A stretch of DNA of 64,000 nucleotides from Nautilus pompilius (Eukaryota; Mollusca; Cephalopoda; Nautilida; Nautilidae), in the NCBI GenBank assembly GCA_018389105.1, contig JACATO010000923.1, positions 1,054,001-1,118,000 on the forward strand, in the 5' to 3' direction. Of this stretch, positions 1 through 19,011 are shown in pieces (position 1 is the first letter of the stretch; each line of letters begins with the position of its first letter). The position numbers and the translations under genes are program-made. The notes beneath the pieces were generated by a model. It ran no database searches. It was not told the origin of the DNA and worked only from the letters and a program-made list of their open reading frames with translations.

Positions 1-7039
<7,039 letters not shown>

Positions 7040-7329
7040 CTGCAAAACAGAAAGAGATTATTATCTGTTCAGTTTTGTTTACTTCAAATTTATTTGTTTA
7101 CAATTTACATTACAAGTATAGAACTCCTCACCACTCACATTTCACAGATGCTGTAATTTCTACTGTTTTACGCAGTGCCAAAAAAAGAGGAGGAGGATAG
7201 CAAATTGGAAAAAAGTGTTTAAAGTCCACTGCTGTTAAGATACTTGGGTACAGCAGGGGGAAAAGGCGTGAAATATTTAATGTTGGTAATCAATATTATT
7301 CTTTTTGTATAATATTTTGAGCATATTTT

Positions 7330-7960
7330 CATTGAAGTTGTTAGGATATTCAGTGATCATCATAGGTTCACACAGATAGCTGATGAGTCCAGACTACTCT
7401 GTGAGCCACACCATTTAATATTCATGAATGAATTGGGCCATAAATACCACACCCAAGGGGTAATCACCTGAACAGTGGGTAGAATGAAATCTAAGGCATG
7501 GATAGAGGCCTGTACAGCAGGCCCACAACAATGGTATGTCTTGTGGATTGATGAATCAAAGTTTGAGTTTTTTGGTATTAAGTGTTATGTCTATGGACAT
7601 TACTGATCGCATGAAAAATGGTTGATAGTGCCAACAGTCAAACACGAAGAGGGTAGTTTAGGGCTATTTCAGAGGTTTGGTTGATCTTATTTAGAACAAA
7701 AGGTACAATGGAAAAAAGAGATATCACTAAACTCTTCAGGCTAGTGCAGTGCCTTTGAGTAAATGACTGTTTGGATAAATTCTTTTTCCAACAAGACAAT
7801 GATTATTATCTGGAGCATTACAGGGTTTCCTAAACCTGCAATACCCCACCACCTGGCCAGCAATTAAACCTAGGCATCTAATAAATCGCACACAGCTATA
7901 ACAGTATTTGCAAGAACAGAGAAACATTTGAACTGAATATTTATAGTATTGAATCAGATG
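7330..7960 (+). mobile_element. Decayed Tc1/mariner (Tc1-like) transposase relic
   Basis: Tc1 transposases are cut-and-paste enzymes with a DDE/DDD catalytic triad. From 7532 the plus strand reads WYVLWIDESKFEFFG, matching the W-S-D-E-S-F block with the first catalytic Asp. Later come LIVPTVKHEEGS, matching VPTVKHGGGS, and FFQQDND at about 7783-7800, matching the FQQDNDPKH block with the second Asp. The third block (SPDLNPIE in relatives) has decayed to QQLNLGI, so the last acidic residue is lost. Several frameshifts and stops break the frame and no N-terminal helix-turn-helix remains. It is a dead copy with no visible flanking inverted repeats. Confidence 0.75.
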
Positions 7961-9039
7961 TCCAAACTATGCAATGCAGTTAATAAGGCAAATGTACATG
8001 TGTAACTATAAAGTCATTTTAAAGTGGTTATTTTTCTTACATTAAATTTTCCTAGCATTTTTTCTGTATTTCATTGTTGAAATGTTATGGGATATTTTAA
8101 GTTATAACTCACAGATTTTAAAGAAAATAAGCATTCAAATAACAGATTAATTTTTCTCTTTCTTAATAAATTTAATATCAAGTTTTCAATTTATTAACTG
8201 ACAAAAATAACTTATCAAGGAAAATGTTCTTCAACTTAGAGAACAGGGTTAGAGTCTGTCTGAATATGTTGCGGATACATTGGTAGCAAACACAATATCT
8301 AAAGATACATCTTCAAAAACAGAAAGAATAAAGATCAGTCAGATGACACTGTGTGAATAGAAATTAAAAGTGTTTCATTTTTCAGAGGCATTAGTTTTTA
8401 CAATGACATTATACCTTTTGAGAACTATGAAATTAATGTGTTAAATAAGATACAATTTCAGATATGTTTGAGTTAATGTACTAGAGTCACAGACTTTAGT
8501 AGTTAGCCACCTCATACAAAGGCAATTTGTGGCACATTCTTTGGTCCAAAAATAAAGAAAAAAAGAATATGTGAATTGAGCTATGAGGCAGAGAGAGATG
8601 TGATAATAGTGAAAGACTTATCAGGGTTCCAAACAAAAGACCATCTTTAAAATTTCCTGACCATGTATGACAAAGTCACATTTTTTTTTATTCTCTGATC
8701 ACCCCTTCAGAAAATAGTTTCTACAAAGCATGCATCTCTAATTTACATCAACTGACTTCATCAGACCATAAAAATAGTACTGTCTTCAAGCAAGTACCAC
8801 ATTTCAAAAGCTGAACAAGTACATTCTAGTTACCACAATGCTGCTTAATGGAAGTTCTGATAAAGTGCAATTTTAATGGAAGCTGTTATTGTTACAAAGC
8901 ACATTAAAACTGTTAGGTCCCATCTGCAACAATATCTGCCAGAGATGACAGCATTATCAAGAGCGGATAATCTCAATTAGCACCTAAAAGCATATGTAAC
9001 TGTTTTAAGTGCATCTTCTTTTGTTGGCAGTGACATTTT

Positions 9040-10475
9040 ATTCATCAACTTCATCTACCAGCATCTCCACAAACTTTCTCCCCAGCTTCTGCTCAAATTG
9101 AGCTTTTAGTATATTATGTCAGTTTCTTGGGCAGGACCCAAACATGTTTCCTGATCTGAATTTCACGGAGTTTACAATCCATCTAACTTCGCAGACTTTT
9201 GGATATGCAATGATGTTCTCTTTCATATTCACAGAAAAGCTTCTTCCTGCCCTGACAATATGCATCTTTTGTATGATGCTAAAAAAAAAAGCAGCAGCAG
9301 CTTGAAAACACGCTCTTCCATCAATCATTTGATGCCAGAATATGTCCAAAGCTCACCAGATTTCAGTTTGAGGAAATACTTTAGAATCACTGTTGATAGT
9401 ACAACTTCACACATTATAATGTGATGAAACAAAAGGCAATGTACTAAGCCATATACTAGCCAGCAACTTTCCCAGAAGTTGGCTAAACTTATTCATTGCA
9501 CATTTAGGTTCATTGGTAATGTGCTTCAGTTTCAATGTAGCAAAGTATCAAATCAGCAGATATTTCAGAAGACATTTTTGCATGAGCTTGACAGTCACCT
9601 GCTGGAGAAATCTCTAGCATTCCTCCAGCAGAATTCTCTTCACAAATCTCATCATGTTTCATGGTCCTTGACAAGATGGCCATAAAACTTCCAGTTTTGC
9701 TGATGGGCCACCCACTGAAATCTGTAACATGGAAGTTGCATTCAGTTTTGCAAGTCTGACTTGAAATATTCTAGATCATCCACTCAAGTATACCACAGAA
9801 ACTCTGAAAAGTAACTAGTAACAACTTTGTCCTCCTCTTTATCAAAAAATCTTAGTACTATATCCATCTACTGTTCCTGAAGAATTTTATTCAATGACTT
9901 GTCAAAATGAACATAGTTTCAGGATGTAACAACACATCTTTCCAAAGAAAGGCACTAGATTAGTTTAAACTGGCAAGTAACATTTTGTATGAATGCATCT
10001 AAATTGTCTTCTATTTAACTGTCATGAAACATCCACTGGAAGTGTATGTCTGAATCTGCATATGATGCAATTGAGAAATGTGACATTAGTCTTTATAGTA
10101 AACCTTTGTGGTCAAAATGTCATCTATGAGGTGGTAAGTTTTCAGGCAGTGCTAGAACAAGTGACTGGTCTGGTTGGATCTTCTGATGTGAGAGTAAGAT
10201 TGGAATCAGGGAATATGGGCAATCAACATTACTTGCCACAGTAGAGGGGACAGAATTTGTGCTTATACTTGTACAAGGCATACTGTTTGACAAAACATGC
10301 ACAAGCTCCGAACAGTGTATCACCCACGTTTCCAAGCATGAGACCAACCACAAAAGTAACACTTGATTTGTTTTTTCTTGTGTGTGTGTAAAACCTTCTC
10401 TGATCCAAATGGAAAATTCCAAACTTTGAAACCATTTAGGGTCAAAGGACAATTGTTTATTCATTGCTGCCATGA
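9040..10475 (-). mobile_element. Decayed hAT-like transposase relic with N-terminal zinc-finger-like segment
   Basis: Reading the minus strand from about 10473, an ORF begins MAAMNKQLSFDPKWFQSLEF and continues WIREG. This resembles the start of invertebrate hAT-type proteins that open with a BED-like finger; Cys and His residues appear after switching frame (SVTFVVGLMLGNVGDTLFG). Around 9730-9650 a segment like LQISVGGPSAKLEV resembles the 'DGP-NWKF' block near a catalytic Asp, followed by the equivalent of LVKDHE. Near 9150-9240 the reading AYPKVCEVRWI resembles the 'FC-TRWVE' block. Many frameshifts and stops make it non-functional. The assignment rests on remembered family patterns, so it is moderate. 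Confidence 0.5.
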
Positions 10476-11739
10476 TTATAGCTCTACAGCAACACAACTA
10501 CAACCAAATGGTACCATTCTATAGATCTCTAAATCACTACCTGAAGGTTGCACTTCTACATGACCTAACCAGGCTAAAACTCAAAATTAGGAAGTAGAGG
10601 CCGAAAGAAAGTGACTATGCTAGTTGTAGTTGATACAGGTATTCTGAATATTTTAAAGCAGCTCTGTTGGCAAATCGCCTTTTCACCTTTTGCCAGTCAG
10701 ATCATTTTTCAAAGAATGATTATATAAATGTGAAATAAATATTGAAGGGGACATTTTAAGAAAATGTACTATTATAGTAGTTTTAATGGCAGCAGATTTC
10801 CATATTTCTCAGACATCTTACACTTTTCAATAAGAATTTCCTGATAGTTTCTAATATTTCTTGACAATTTCCCTGAATCTTAAAAATTTTTTTCATTTGC
10901 TCGATCTTTGGAGTCCCTGCTGATGTAAATGCTAAGCAGTCAGAAATCAAATTCACATATATAGCTTTAAAACAACAGTTTCAATCTTCTCTGATCAAAT
11001 GGTTTAAAGTTTGTTCAATGACCAGACTATGGAGTTTTTGTAATACCACAAGTAAATACAATGAGGCTTTCAAGCAAAGTTAAATGAGAATAGATTTAGT
11101 TTAAAAATACTGTCATCAAAGAGAAAAACATCAAATATTAATAATCTATAATAAGATGATAGAAATTTGTTGAAATTGTAACACTGCATTACCATTTAGA
11201 TCATATAATCAAACTACTTAGAAAATTAATGAAAAGGCAAGTGTAATTGAAGTATAAGATTTTTGGTTAATATTTCTGGTTTCTACAACATTCCCACTTA
11301 GACCAACTGCAAAAAATTTAACAAGGTTAAACTGATTTTAGAACTTAAGGTTATTATGAATTTTTAAAGTTCTTCATTTAGTAACTGGATCATGCAGTTC
11401 TCAAATACTCTACTAGTACTTACACATATCTAGAGCTTGTAATATTTACTGAATTGATGAACATATATTAAGTATCTGGAAATAATTAAAATTATGTGGA
11501 GTTAACATTCTAGTAGATTCCTACGAGAGAATGAGTGTGTGCTCTATTTTCTGTATCCTAAATGTGTGCATATGATATGCAGATCAAGGGTATGCTTGCC
11601 TAAGAGAACTTATCAAAATCTTTCAAATAAAAAAAAAATTGCATAAAAATCAGCCAAAAATTGAAATCAGTTAGGCATAAATTTTATCAAATAATGCTGA
11701 GGCATCCAGACCCTGTCTTTACAATTTGGAATACAACAA

Positions 11740-13800
11740 TCATGGGTAATACAAAGTCTATATAAAGGTTTTCAGGTTTCTGACGATGACTAGAGCCCGT
11801 ACTAAAGCCAAGGTTATGTCTAGCAACAAACACCAGACAAGTTATATTAAACAGAAGGCATTAAAAGACCCTGAATTTTACATGAAAGAAAATGAGAAAC
11901 AGTGTGAAGTAAAAAACAAAAACAAAATCCAAAATGACACCAGAACAAACTGAAGCTGTGACAGAAACACAGGAATAGAATGAAGGAATGTAAAAAATGG
12001 CAACATGAAAGCAGTGAGCTAAATGCATGTCTAACACCAATGCAAGTTGCTAAAGTAACCAAGGAAGGATTTCATCAGTTCCAACCCATTTCACAAGCAT
12101 ATGGCAAAGCAATTCATAAGGTGACGTGCTCCTCCAAACCAACCCCCACCACACAAACAAAATGCCACAGTATTCACTGTTGCTGCTAAGCTTGGAGTGA
12201 AGGTTATTGATGCCATTGCTGATCCATAAACAAGTTAGTTACTGCCTTCTACTTCAGAAGAGAGATTGATACACCGGCCTTGAGACAAAAGACATTATAA
12301 CAACTTAGTCAAGTTCTGATGGGATGATGATCAAGCATCAAAAATACTATCATACAATGTACATTCATGAAGCCTACATCCTATTCAGAGTCATCCAGAA
12401 AAGTGAAGATTATTAGACTTTTGGTTTTTCAAAATTTAAGATCTATCAACATGCTCCCACTGAAGAATCAACCCAAAGACCAATGTAAGTAGTGTACAAT
12501 GCATAAGAATATAAGACTCATACTGCTTGCTTTGAACATATCTACATACAGCACATTTTGGCCTATTCACCTATGTCATGCTGTTGGCTACATAAGTGCT
12601 TGTTGGAAAAATATTTGTCCAGAATGCAGATGGGGTAGCAATCCTACATTTAAAGACACTGCAAATGAACAAGTGCTTTGTATGAGTGGGAAAGGAAGAA
12701 TCTGGCTATCTCAAGAACAAAAGTCAGGGAACAGGTGCTCAGTTACAAAAATAGATAAAAAAATGTTAGAATACCAGAAGCATCTGAGAGTGAAACACAC
12801 AAACACATCCAACATCAGCAATTTGAAATTGACAAGGCAGATTCAAAGAAGATAATCCTCCAAGCAGATTTTCTGATGGCATAATCATGAGTACCAAGAT
12901 GAGATCCAAAATGCGTCAGAGTAAGGGAAATGACCATCTGCTGACTGCAACTATATAAGATCAGAGTGCTGCAAAAAAAAAAAAAAAAGTCATTACTCCT
13001 TGTTACAGATATAACATAGAAAGACAAAAATGTCGTGTTTAAAGCTAATCTAGAAAATAACTCCTTTGCCCAATAACACATGGCTGACTATGTGGTCAGA
13101 TAAACCCTTGTCTCAATTCAAGAACAAATGCATCATGCATTTTCTCAGTATTTTGCTTCATAAACTGGATGCTCTACTATAGTAAATGTTCTTTGCTACC
13201 TTGAATGGCAAAGGCGTTGTAGAAAACATTGAAGGATCTGCAAATTCACTGGTTTGTCAGGAAATCTCAAGCAAGAATGAGAAGCAGTCTGTCATAGTAC
13301 AATTAGGTGATTTTATACAGTTGGCAACTAAATTAATCCCAAATGTTTATGCACATCTGTGACAGATGAAGTACATGCTCCCATTAACACTGATCACCCT
13401 TGAGCTAATATTAAAGCAGCTAGCTGATAGTGAGACAAATGCACATTTGTTAGTTATAGTATCGCATGATAATGCCAGATGAAAAGCACAGAACCTTGAA
13501 TCAACTTCTGAGGCTGAAGTAAACCCTGTCATCTGATGATGATGATGAGACTGTACAGAGAAGTGATGGTATAAAAATGTGTTGGCAAACAACCTGAGGA
13601 TGATACTATGGTGAAAATGGAATAGCTAGAACTGAAATTAATGTCTAGATGGTTGTGTTTGTGGCCAAGCTAAGGAAAGTTGAGATTGAAGAACCTGATC
13701 CCAGCTTCATTTTTGCTGGCCCATTACTAATGCATGGTGATGTCTGGAATGGGTATACAAAGCAGCAAATTAACACTCTGCAGACTTTCTAAAAAGATAT
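11740..13800 (+). mobile_element. Decayed coding transposable element of an unclassified invertebrate family
   Basis: The plus strand begins near 11787 with MTRARTKAKVMSSNK and then YIKQKALKDPEFYMKENEK, like the basic opening of a family of long transposon-type proteins I recall from molluscs and cnidarians. Further on are pieces such as NFYFRREIDTPALRQKT-like text near 12240, DQCK then CTMHKNIRLILLALN near 12480-12540, YQDEIQNA-like text near 12890, and SQFKNKCIMHFLSVFC near 13115. The last is followed by a 'GKG' segment near 13210 that corresponds to a conserved SHGKG block. Frameshifts and stops occur throughout. I cannot assign a superfamily, and no terminal repeats were found. Confidence 0.42.
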
Positions 13801-15960
13801 TAAAAAACAATAACATAAATCTAAGAGCTTGCAGAGTCAAAATTTGCTGTATTGTGCAGCAGACATCTAGGGAAATTTCTAAGTTGTGTTAAATGTATTA
13901 TTGATTTTAAAAATTGCTTTTATTTTTATTGACCTGAGGTTCTCAATCAATGCAAGGTGAGATGCATTCTGATGTTCTTTAACCCATCATTTCAACTCAA
14001 AAAACATGCATGTATTGCACTACTATAATGTTATTATGTCTAGAATACCACTGGTGGTCTTTGCCATTAATAAATAGCATTTTTTTCTATTTTAAAGTTC
14101 CAGTTGTCTTTAACGTATCATAAATGAAGATTAGCTGGGGGAAATAATATGGCTGAAGCACTTTTTGTGTAAGTTCACATTACACAATTTGAGTTCTTAA
14201 CTTTATGGGGTCAAGCTAAGTGTCGGGTGTTACCAGGAGTACCCCTACCGTTCAAATTGTATTGGCTACAAAACCAAACATATGTAATTTGCTCGTCTAA
14301 GTCATTCAGAATATCTAGTCAATACCCTAAAATTTGTCAGAAATCTTATGCAGAACTCTCACTCTATGGTACTTAAAGTGATGCCTGATACTTGGCTCAT
14401 GTAATAAGTATCTCTAAAATGTACAAGCCATAATGCTTTTGTTGATTAATTTTTTTAAAATACATATATTGGATATGTAATGTACATTACAAATTCACAT
14501 TAGGGGAAAGTTAAGTGTTCAATATTTTAGTACATGAGAGGTTTCAATGCTCAGAGTTTTGTTAACTTGCACATCTGTTTGACACTAGACTTAAGAAGAA
14601 AAAAAAACTTTTACATTCACTTAGGAAGAAAATTGCCACTATTATGAAAAGGTCTGTTAATGCACTTAAAAATTCAAGAAATGAAAATGAATTCCTGTTT
14701 GCAAGTGGAAAAAGAGGTGATTCTAGATTTTAAAAATATCAAAATTTTGAATGTGTACCCCAACACAACCAGATGAGAAAATAATAATAATAATATTGTT
14801 ATGACATTTTAAACACTTGTCAATCTATAAAATTCTATTATTAAGTGCCCTTTTGGTCTTTAGGAGAGATTTGGGTTGCAAATAGTGTTTAGTAGTTTTC
14901 TAGACTGAACAAAACTTGTCAGGTCCCTTTTAACGAACACTTCAAAACCCCCAAATGTGCAATACAATACATATTAAAGAAAAGAACTGCCCCATCCTAT
15001 TTTTTGCTGTACATGGCACAATTACAACTGAATCCTTCCAGATTAGTTCATTTAGTAGATAAGTACAATGCTAGAATTAATAACTGCAAATTATGAGATG
15101 CATACACAAATCAATCAAGTTTCTTTTTAAAATATACATATATTGCTATTCAAAATATCTAAGTTAATAAAATGGCAAATTTCAGTATTACAAAACAAAA
15201 CCAAGCCTATAGAAATCCAGGCGTTTAGTTTTTAGCTGGATGACACCAAAAAATTTTTATTCTTATTCTCAGGTGAAATATTTTGAAAACTACAATCCTA
15301 CACTTTTTAAAAATGCCGGATGTTTATTTAAATATTTTAGATTTAGAGAATGCTAAAATATTTCTACTCTCACTAAACTGTCACAACAGACAAAACTGTT
15401 TAGGTCATGACATACCATTAAATGTCAGCAGAGAATGCAGGTTTGCTTAAAAGCATCAGTTTTCTGTTGATAAAAGCATAAAGATTTTCTAGTCAGGTTT
15501 ACAAAACATACCAATAGTATACCACACCATCAGTCCAAAGTCAACGACAGTTTTACAGAAGGAAAAAAAAAACACAAACTTGTCATGGCAACTAGAGATT
15601 ATGAAGCGCAGTGTATGTTATACAGAAATATACATATAAACTGTTTGATTATTTCATCCATATATCTTGCAATGTTTAACTTTATTTCTTTTCTTAAAAA
15701 AAGCACAAAGTGGACAGACCCAATTATTGACACTAGCTGTCGGTGGGTGTGTACGAGGGAAACAATATATAATTTTGTGATGAAAAAATGAATACCGAGT
15801 ACGGAAATTAAACCATTAAGGGAGAAATGTAACAGGTTTCTTCTACAAGTCGGCATTTTTTGGAGGGATTTATCATCCAGAAACAGGAAAACGTTTAAAA
15901 AATTTTTAAATTGCATACTTTATAAACACACCCACAAGTGCATATAAATTCAAACATGCA

Positions 15961-15985
15961 TTATTATTATTATTATTATTATTAT
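15961..15985. repeat. (ATT)n microsatellite
   Basis: Eight uninterrupted ATT-type units are visible. A short ACCT run follows at about 16017-16030 and a CAA run at about 16283-16304. Confidence 0.95.
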
Positions 15986-17299
15986 ATCTACAAGCAGTTT
16001 GAAGAGATGGCTACCGACCTACCTACCTACTTATTAAGTAAAAACGAGAACAAGCCTTACAAGTAAGGAGGCAATGGCTATGAAGGCAAAAAAAAGAAAC
16101 AATTTAGTAATCTTTCCATTCTCACAGATTACATAAAACGTCTTCCAGGGGTTAACAGCTTTAAAGCGCAGTTCCTGCTTTTCCAATCCCCAAGCATTCG
16201 TGACAGGGCACCAGCGCGGACGACAAATAAGGGAAGGGATGATAGATGGGTACCAAAGATTTCCTCCTCCAGTAATTTAAAAAACAACAACAACAACAAC
16301 AAACACATGACGATATCGCAGTTGCACTCAGTAACTCGGATCACAGGTCGTCGCTGCAAGGAACCGACAACAATCCCCTGCGCACATCACGAGGGGGAAT
16401 TAGTTGGTACAGCTGTCAAAATAGCAGCAGTGGAACGAGAGAGAGAGACCGCGATGCATATCTTCGGGAGTATTTCCACCGCCAGGCGGCCTGCAGACCC
16501 CGGGGAGGGGAGGGGAGGGGGAGACCCCACCATGTGTTGTTTTTTTTCTTATAATAACCGCTCGGCTGCCCATCAGACTCGTCGTTGGTCCACCAAGGTC
16601 TACATTATTTCTTCAGGGGGGCAGATGTCGGGGAATAAAATTCTTTCTTTCTGAAATGCGGTAAATCCGTCGAGCCGAGAGGCTGGCGGCGGCGGCTCCA
16701 TCCATGGCGGACGGACGGACGGACGGGCGGGCGGCCCCCCCCCACCGACGCAGTATTATTATTATTATTATTATTATTTATTCGGTCCGTATCACACTCA
16801 CTTCCTAACTAGTAATGACGGGATAACAAAGTTCATAAGGTGCGCTCCCTCCCTCCCTCTCATTTCTTTCCGCGGCGGATCCTCCGATTTTGAAACTGTC
16901 GGCTGCGGGGGGGGCGGGAGAAGAGGACGCGCGCAGCAGCAGCAGATACCACCACCACCACCACCTCCCCGGCGGCGACGAGGGGTCCACCCCCTCCCCC
17001 CACCGGTCTCCGGCTCCTCTCAGACCCGACTCAGTCACAAAAATGGCGATGAGATGTAATCAATGGAACTCGGGAGAGCGACGAGCGGCCACGGAGGGGG
17101 GGGGGCCTGGAACGCCGCCGCCGCCGCCGCCCGCGCGCGCGTCCCCTCCCTCCCTTCGCCAAAGTCCACTGATCCGGAGGGGCGGGAACAGAGCCCTCCC
17201 TTCCTCCCTTCTCCGGCCGGGCCGGCCACTGGAATCAAGATCTTACTCACCATCAAAACGCTGACCTTTCCAAACTCCAGAACCGGGAGAACTTCGACT

Positions 17300-17384
17300 A
17301 TTGTGACTGGAGACGGGAAGTCACCTTACAGAAATCACCGCCAGCGGGGTATCCCTCCGCGGCGGAGAGCCAGCGGAAAGCCGG
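17300..17384 (+). other. Candidate first exon of a divergent plus-strand transcript (splice donor only)
   Basis: The plus strand reads GCCGG followed by GTAAGTGA, a consensus donor with GT at 17385-17386, within the CpG island. The start of the exon cannot be placed. A plus-strand transcript from here would overlap the candidate SMAD exon 1 antisense. No downstream plus-strand coding exon was recognised, so it may be a long non-coding RNA, a UTR exon of a distant gene, or chance. Confidence 0.25.
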
Positions 17385-17623
17385 GTAAGTGATACGGCCG
17401 GGACCTCGTCGTCCCTTCCCTTCTCGACCGCCGCCGCCGGAGTCAAAGCGAAACCAAGTCTTCTCGCCGCTCGCCTTAACCGAGACAAAGGACCGCGTTC
17501 TCCGGACCTGTTGGGTGCGCGCGTTTCGGGGGGGGGGGGGGGGTTCGGAACTACTTAACGAGTCGCGTGGATATCGAAAGTTTACGCCGGCTGTTTGGTC
17601 GGCGAATGCGCCCACTCGAGCGG

Positions 17624-17631
17624 TGACGTCA
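17624..17631. promoter_or_regulatory. Full palindromic CRE (TGACGTCA)
   Basis: An exact eight-base CREB/ATF consensus site sits inside the CpG island, upstream of the minus-strand candidate exon. In CpG-rich promoters such sites near the start are usually functional; no experimental support is available here. Confidence 0.6.
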
Positions 17632-18177
17632 TCCACGTCGGCGACAGAGTGGCGCTGAGGTTGACCTACGCGCGAAGAGGGGGTGAGAAGGTATTGAAAG
17701 CTGGGTCACCGCATCTTTGTCGGCGGACTGTAGATGCGAAGTAGTTAATTTTTTTAGCTCAAATGACATATCCAATGCTATTCAAATCGAGATCGGCCTC
17801 CGTTGTTACAGCCGAGGAGAGATCCCTTGGATGGCGAGCGGGACGCACACATTTCACTTGAGAAAGTCCATCGCTGCCTGGCTGACGCTGGGCACGGATC
17901 GGCGGCTTATCTTAATATATATAGAGAGAAAAACACACTATATATAAATCTATCTTAAGTTGTCGGATCCAGCGACATCAAAACAGCATTCTAGTGTACA
18001 GCTTGTAAGTACTAACTCGGAAAGATCGTCCTGCTTTTCCACTCCTCCAACAACAACTGTCTCGCGTGTGTCTCTACAAGATGGCCGCCCCCCCCCAACT
18101 CTACTCCTCCCTTGTTCAATAGTTTCACATCGAAACCAAAAAAAACACAGTAACTTCTGACATTTTTTCAGAATAAT

Positions 18178-18236
18178 CGATATATATATATATATTATAT
18201 ATTATATTATATTATATTATATATATATATATATCG
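18178..18236. repeat. 59-bp near-perfect AT palindrome bounded by CGATATAT / ATATATCG
   Basis: Alternating TA with a few TTA interruptions in the centre is flanked symmetrically by CGAT and ATCG. It could extrude a cruciform. It lies just upstream of the promoter island. Confidence 0.85.
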
Positions 18237-19011
18237 CTGAAGAACTACGAGCGGATCGCTCAGCCGTTTTTGAGATGCCATTCAGAGTCAACCTCATTCA
18301 ATGGAGGCACCGACCTACTTCACACCGAAGGCGGTCGGTATAAACGGGTACTCATGCATAATACACCCTACCCCACTACTACCCCAGTTGCTTAGCGGGA
18401 TTTCAATAAAACCTCCCCCCCTCGGGAGCACGAACTGCGGCGTGTGTGGTGGGGGGGGGGTCGCATTAGGCCCGATCTCGGCTCGGGTCTGGAATCAAGA
18501 GAAGAAGAAGAAGAAGCCAAACAAAAGATGGAGAGCTGCTGGAAATGGGTGTGAATGATCTCTCGGGCTTCTTGCATTAGTGTAATAGTTCGGTTTCAAG
18601 GAACGGATGTAGATGCAGAGTTTTATTAATGTATATATATCCCTTGTTTTCGATTTTAAAAAAAAAAAAGAAGAAGGAAAAAAAAAACCAGCTTAGAAAT
18701 GTATTAATTTTGTGTTTTTGTAGGCAGCGGCTGTTTGATATTGAAAAAGTAATTATCACATTACAGCCATAATGAGGAGTCTTTTAAAAGAATAAAGACT
18801 CTGTACTGGGTGTGTTCACCCCTGGAATTCATTAGCCAGGCAACCTTGCCCTTCCGATATGGTCTTTGTGGGTGGTGGTTTGTTCTGTATATGGACAGGT
18901 GCTTGTGGCGACCGACCGGTCGAGTTTAATGAGTAGTGCTGCAAGCGGGCACTTGCTGATCCTGAAGGTGCTCGATGGGGATTATGTCTGGGAATAAAGA
19001 GACTTACTCAC

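Larger units (their letters stand above)
7040..17250 (-). other. Probable SMAD intron 1, long and transposon-rich
   Basis: This span runs from the acceptor at 7040 to the first upstream minus-strand donor in the CpG island (GT at 17250-17249). The link between the two sites is inferred, not shown. Inside are three decayed DNA transposons (about 7.3-8.0, 9.0-10.5 and 11.7-13.8 kb). The parts 8.0-9.0, 10.5-11.7 and 13.8-15.9 kb are AT-rich with nothing I can identify. Towards the right end come ATT, CAA and ACCT microsatellites. Confidence 0.5.
17251..17640 (-). other. Candidate non-coding first exon of the SMAD gene (left boundary firm, start site unknown)
   Basis: On the minus strand the sequence ...GCGTTTTGATG is followed by GTGAGTAAG, a near-perfect donor (GT at 17250-17249). 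It lies in the CpG island upstream of the MH1 exon, which itself begins at an acceptor with only 27 bases of leader. A non-coding exon is therefore required somewhere upstream, and this is the best placed. The 5' limit given is a guess based on the CRE at 17624. Confidence 0.45.
16440..17720. promoter_or_regulatory. CpG-rich promoter island, probably the SMAD promoter and possibly bidirectional
   Basis: This block stands out from the AT-rich surroundings: it is GC-rich and keeps many CpG dinucleotides (runs of CGG, GCG and CCG, GGACGGAC repeats at 16709-16734, CGCGCGCG near 17134). It contains ATGGCG/ATGGCC-type motifs (17043; also AAGATGGCCGCC near 18080), which resemble YY1 sites. A perfect CRE lies at 17624. 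It holds strong splice donors on both strands (minus at 17250, plus at 17385), as expected at a promoter firing both ways. Open frames in this block are low-complexity products of GC richness and are not called as genes. Confidence 0.7.

Noticed and set aside
12499-12855. 118-codon plus-strand open frame as a separate gene
   Set aside because: It is one surviving frame of the decayed transposable element spanning about 11.7-13.8 kb.
16805-17658. Many overlapping open frames on both strands in the GC-rich island (up to 124 codons)
   Set aside because: Products are Pro/Ala/Arg/Gly-rich low-complexity text from CGG/CCG runs, with no family similarity. GC-rich DNA lacks stop codons by chance.
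18178-18236. AT palindrome as a replication origin or terminator
   Set aside because: No supporting features; TA-rich dyads are common in AT-rich animal DNA.
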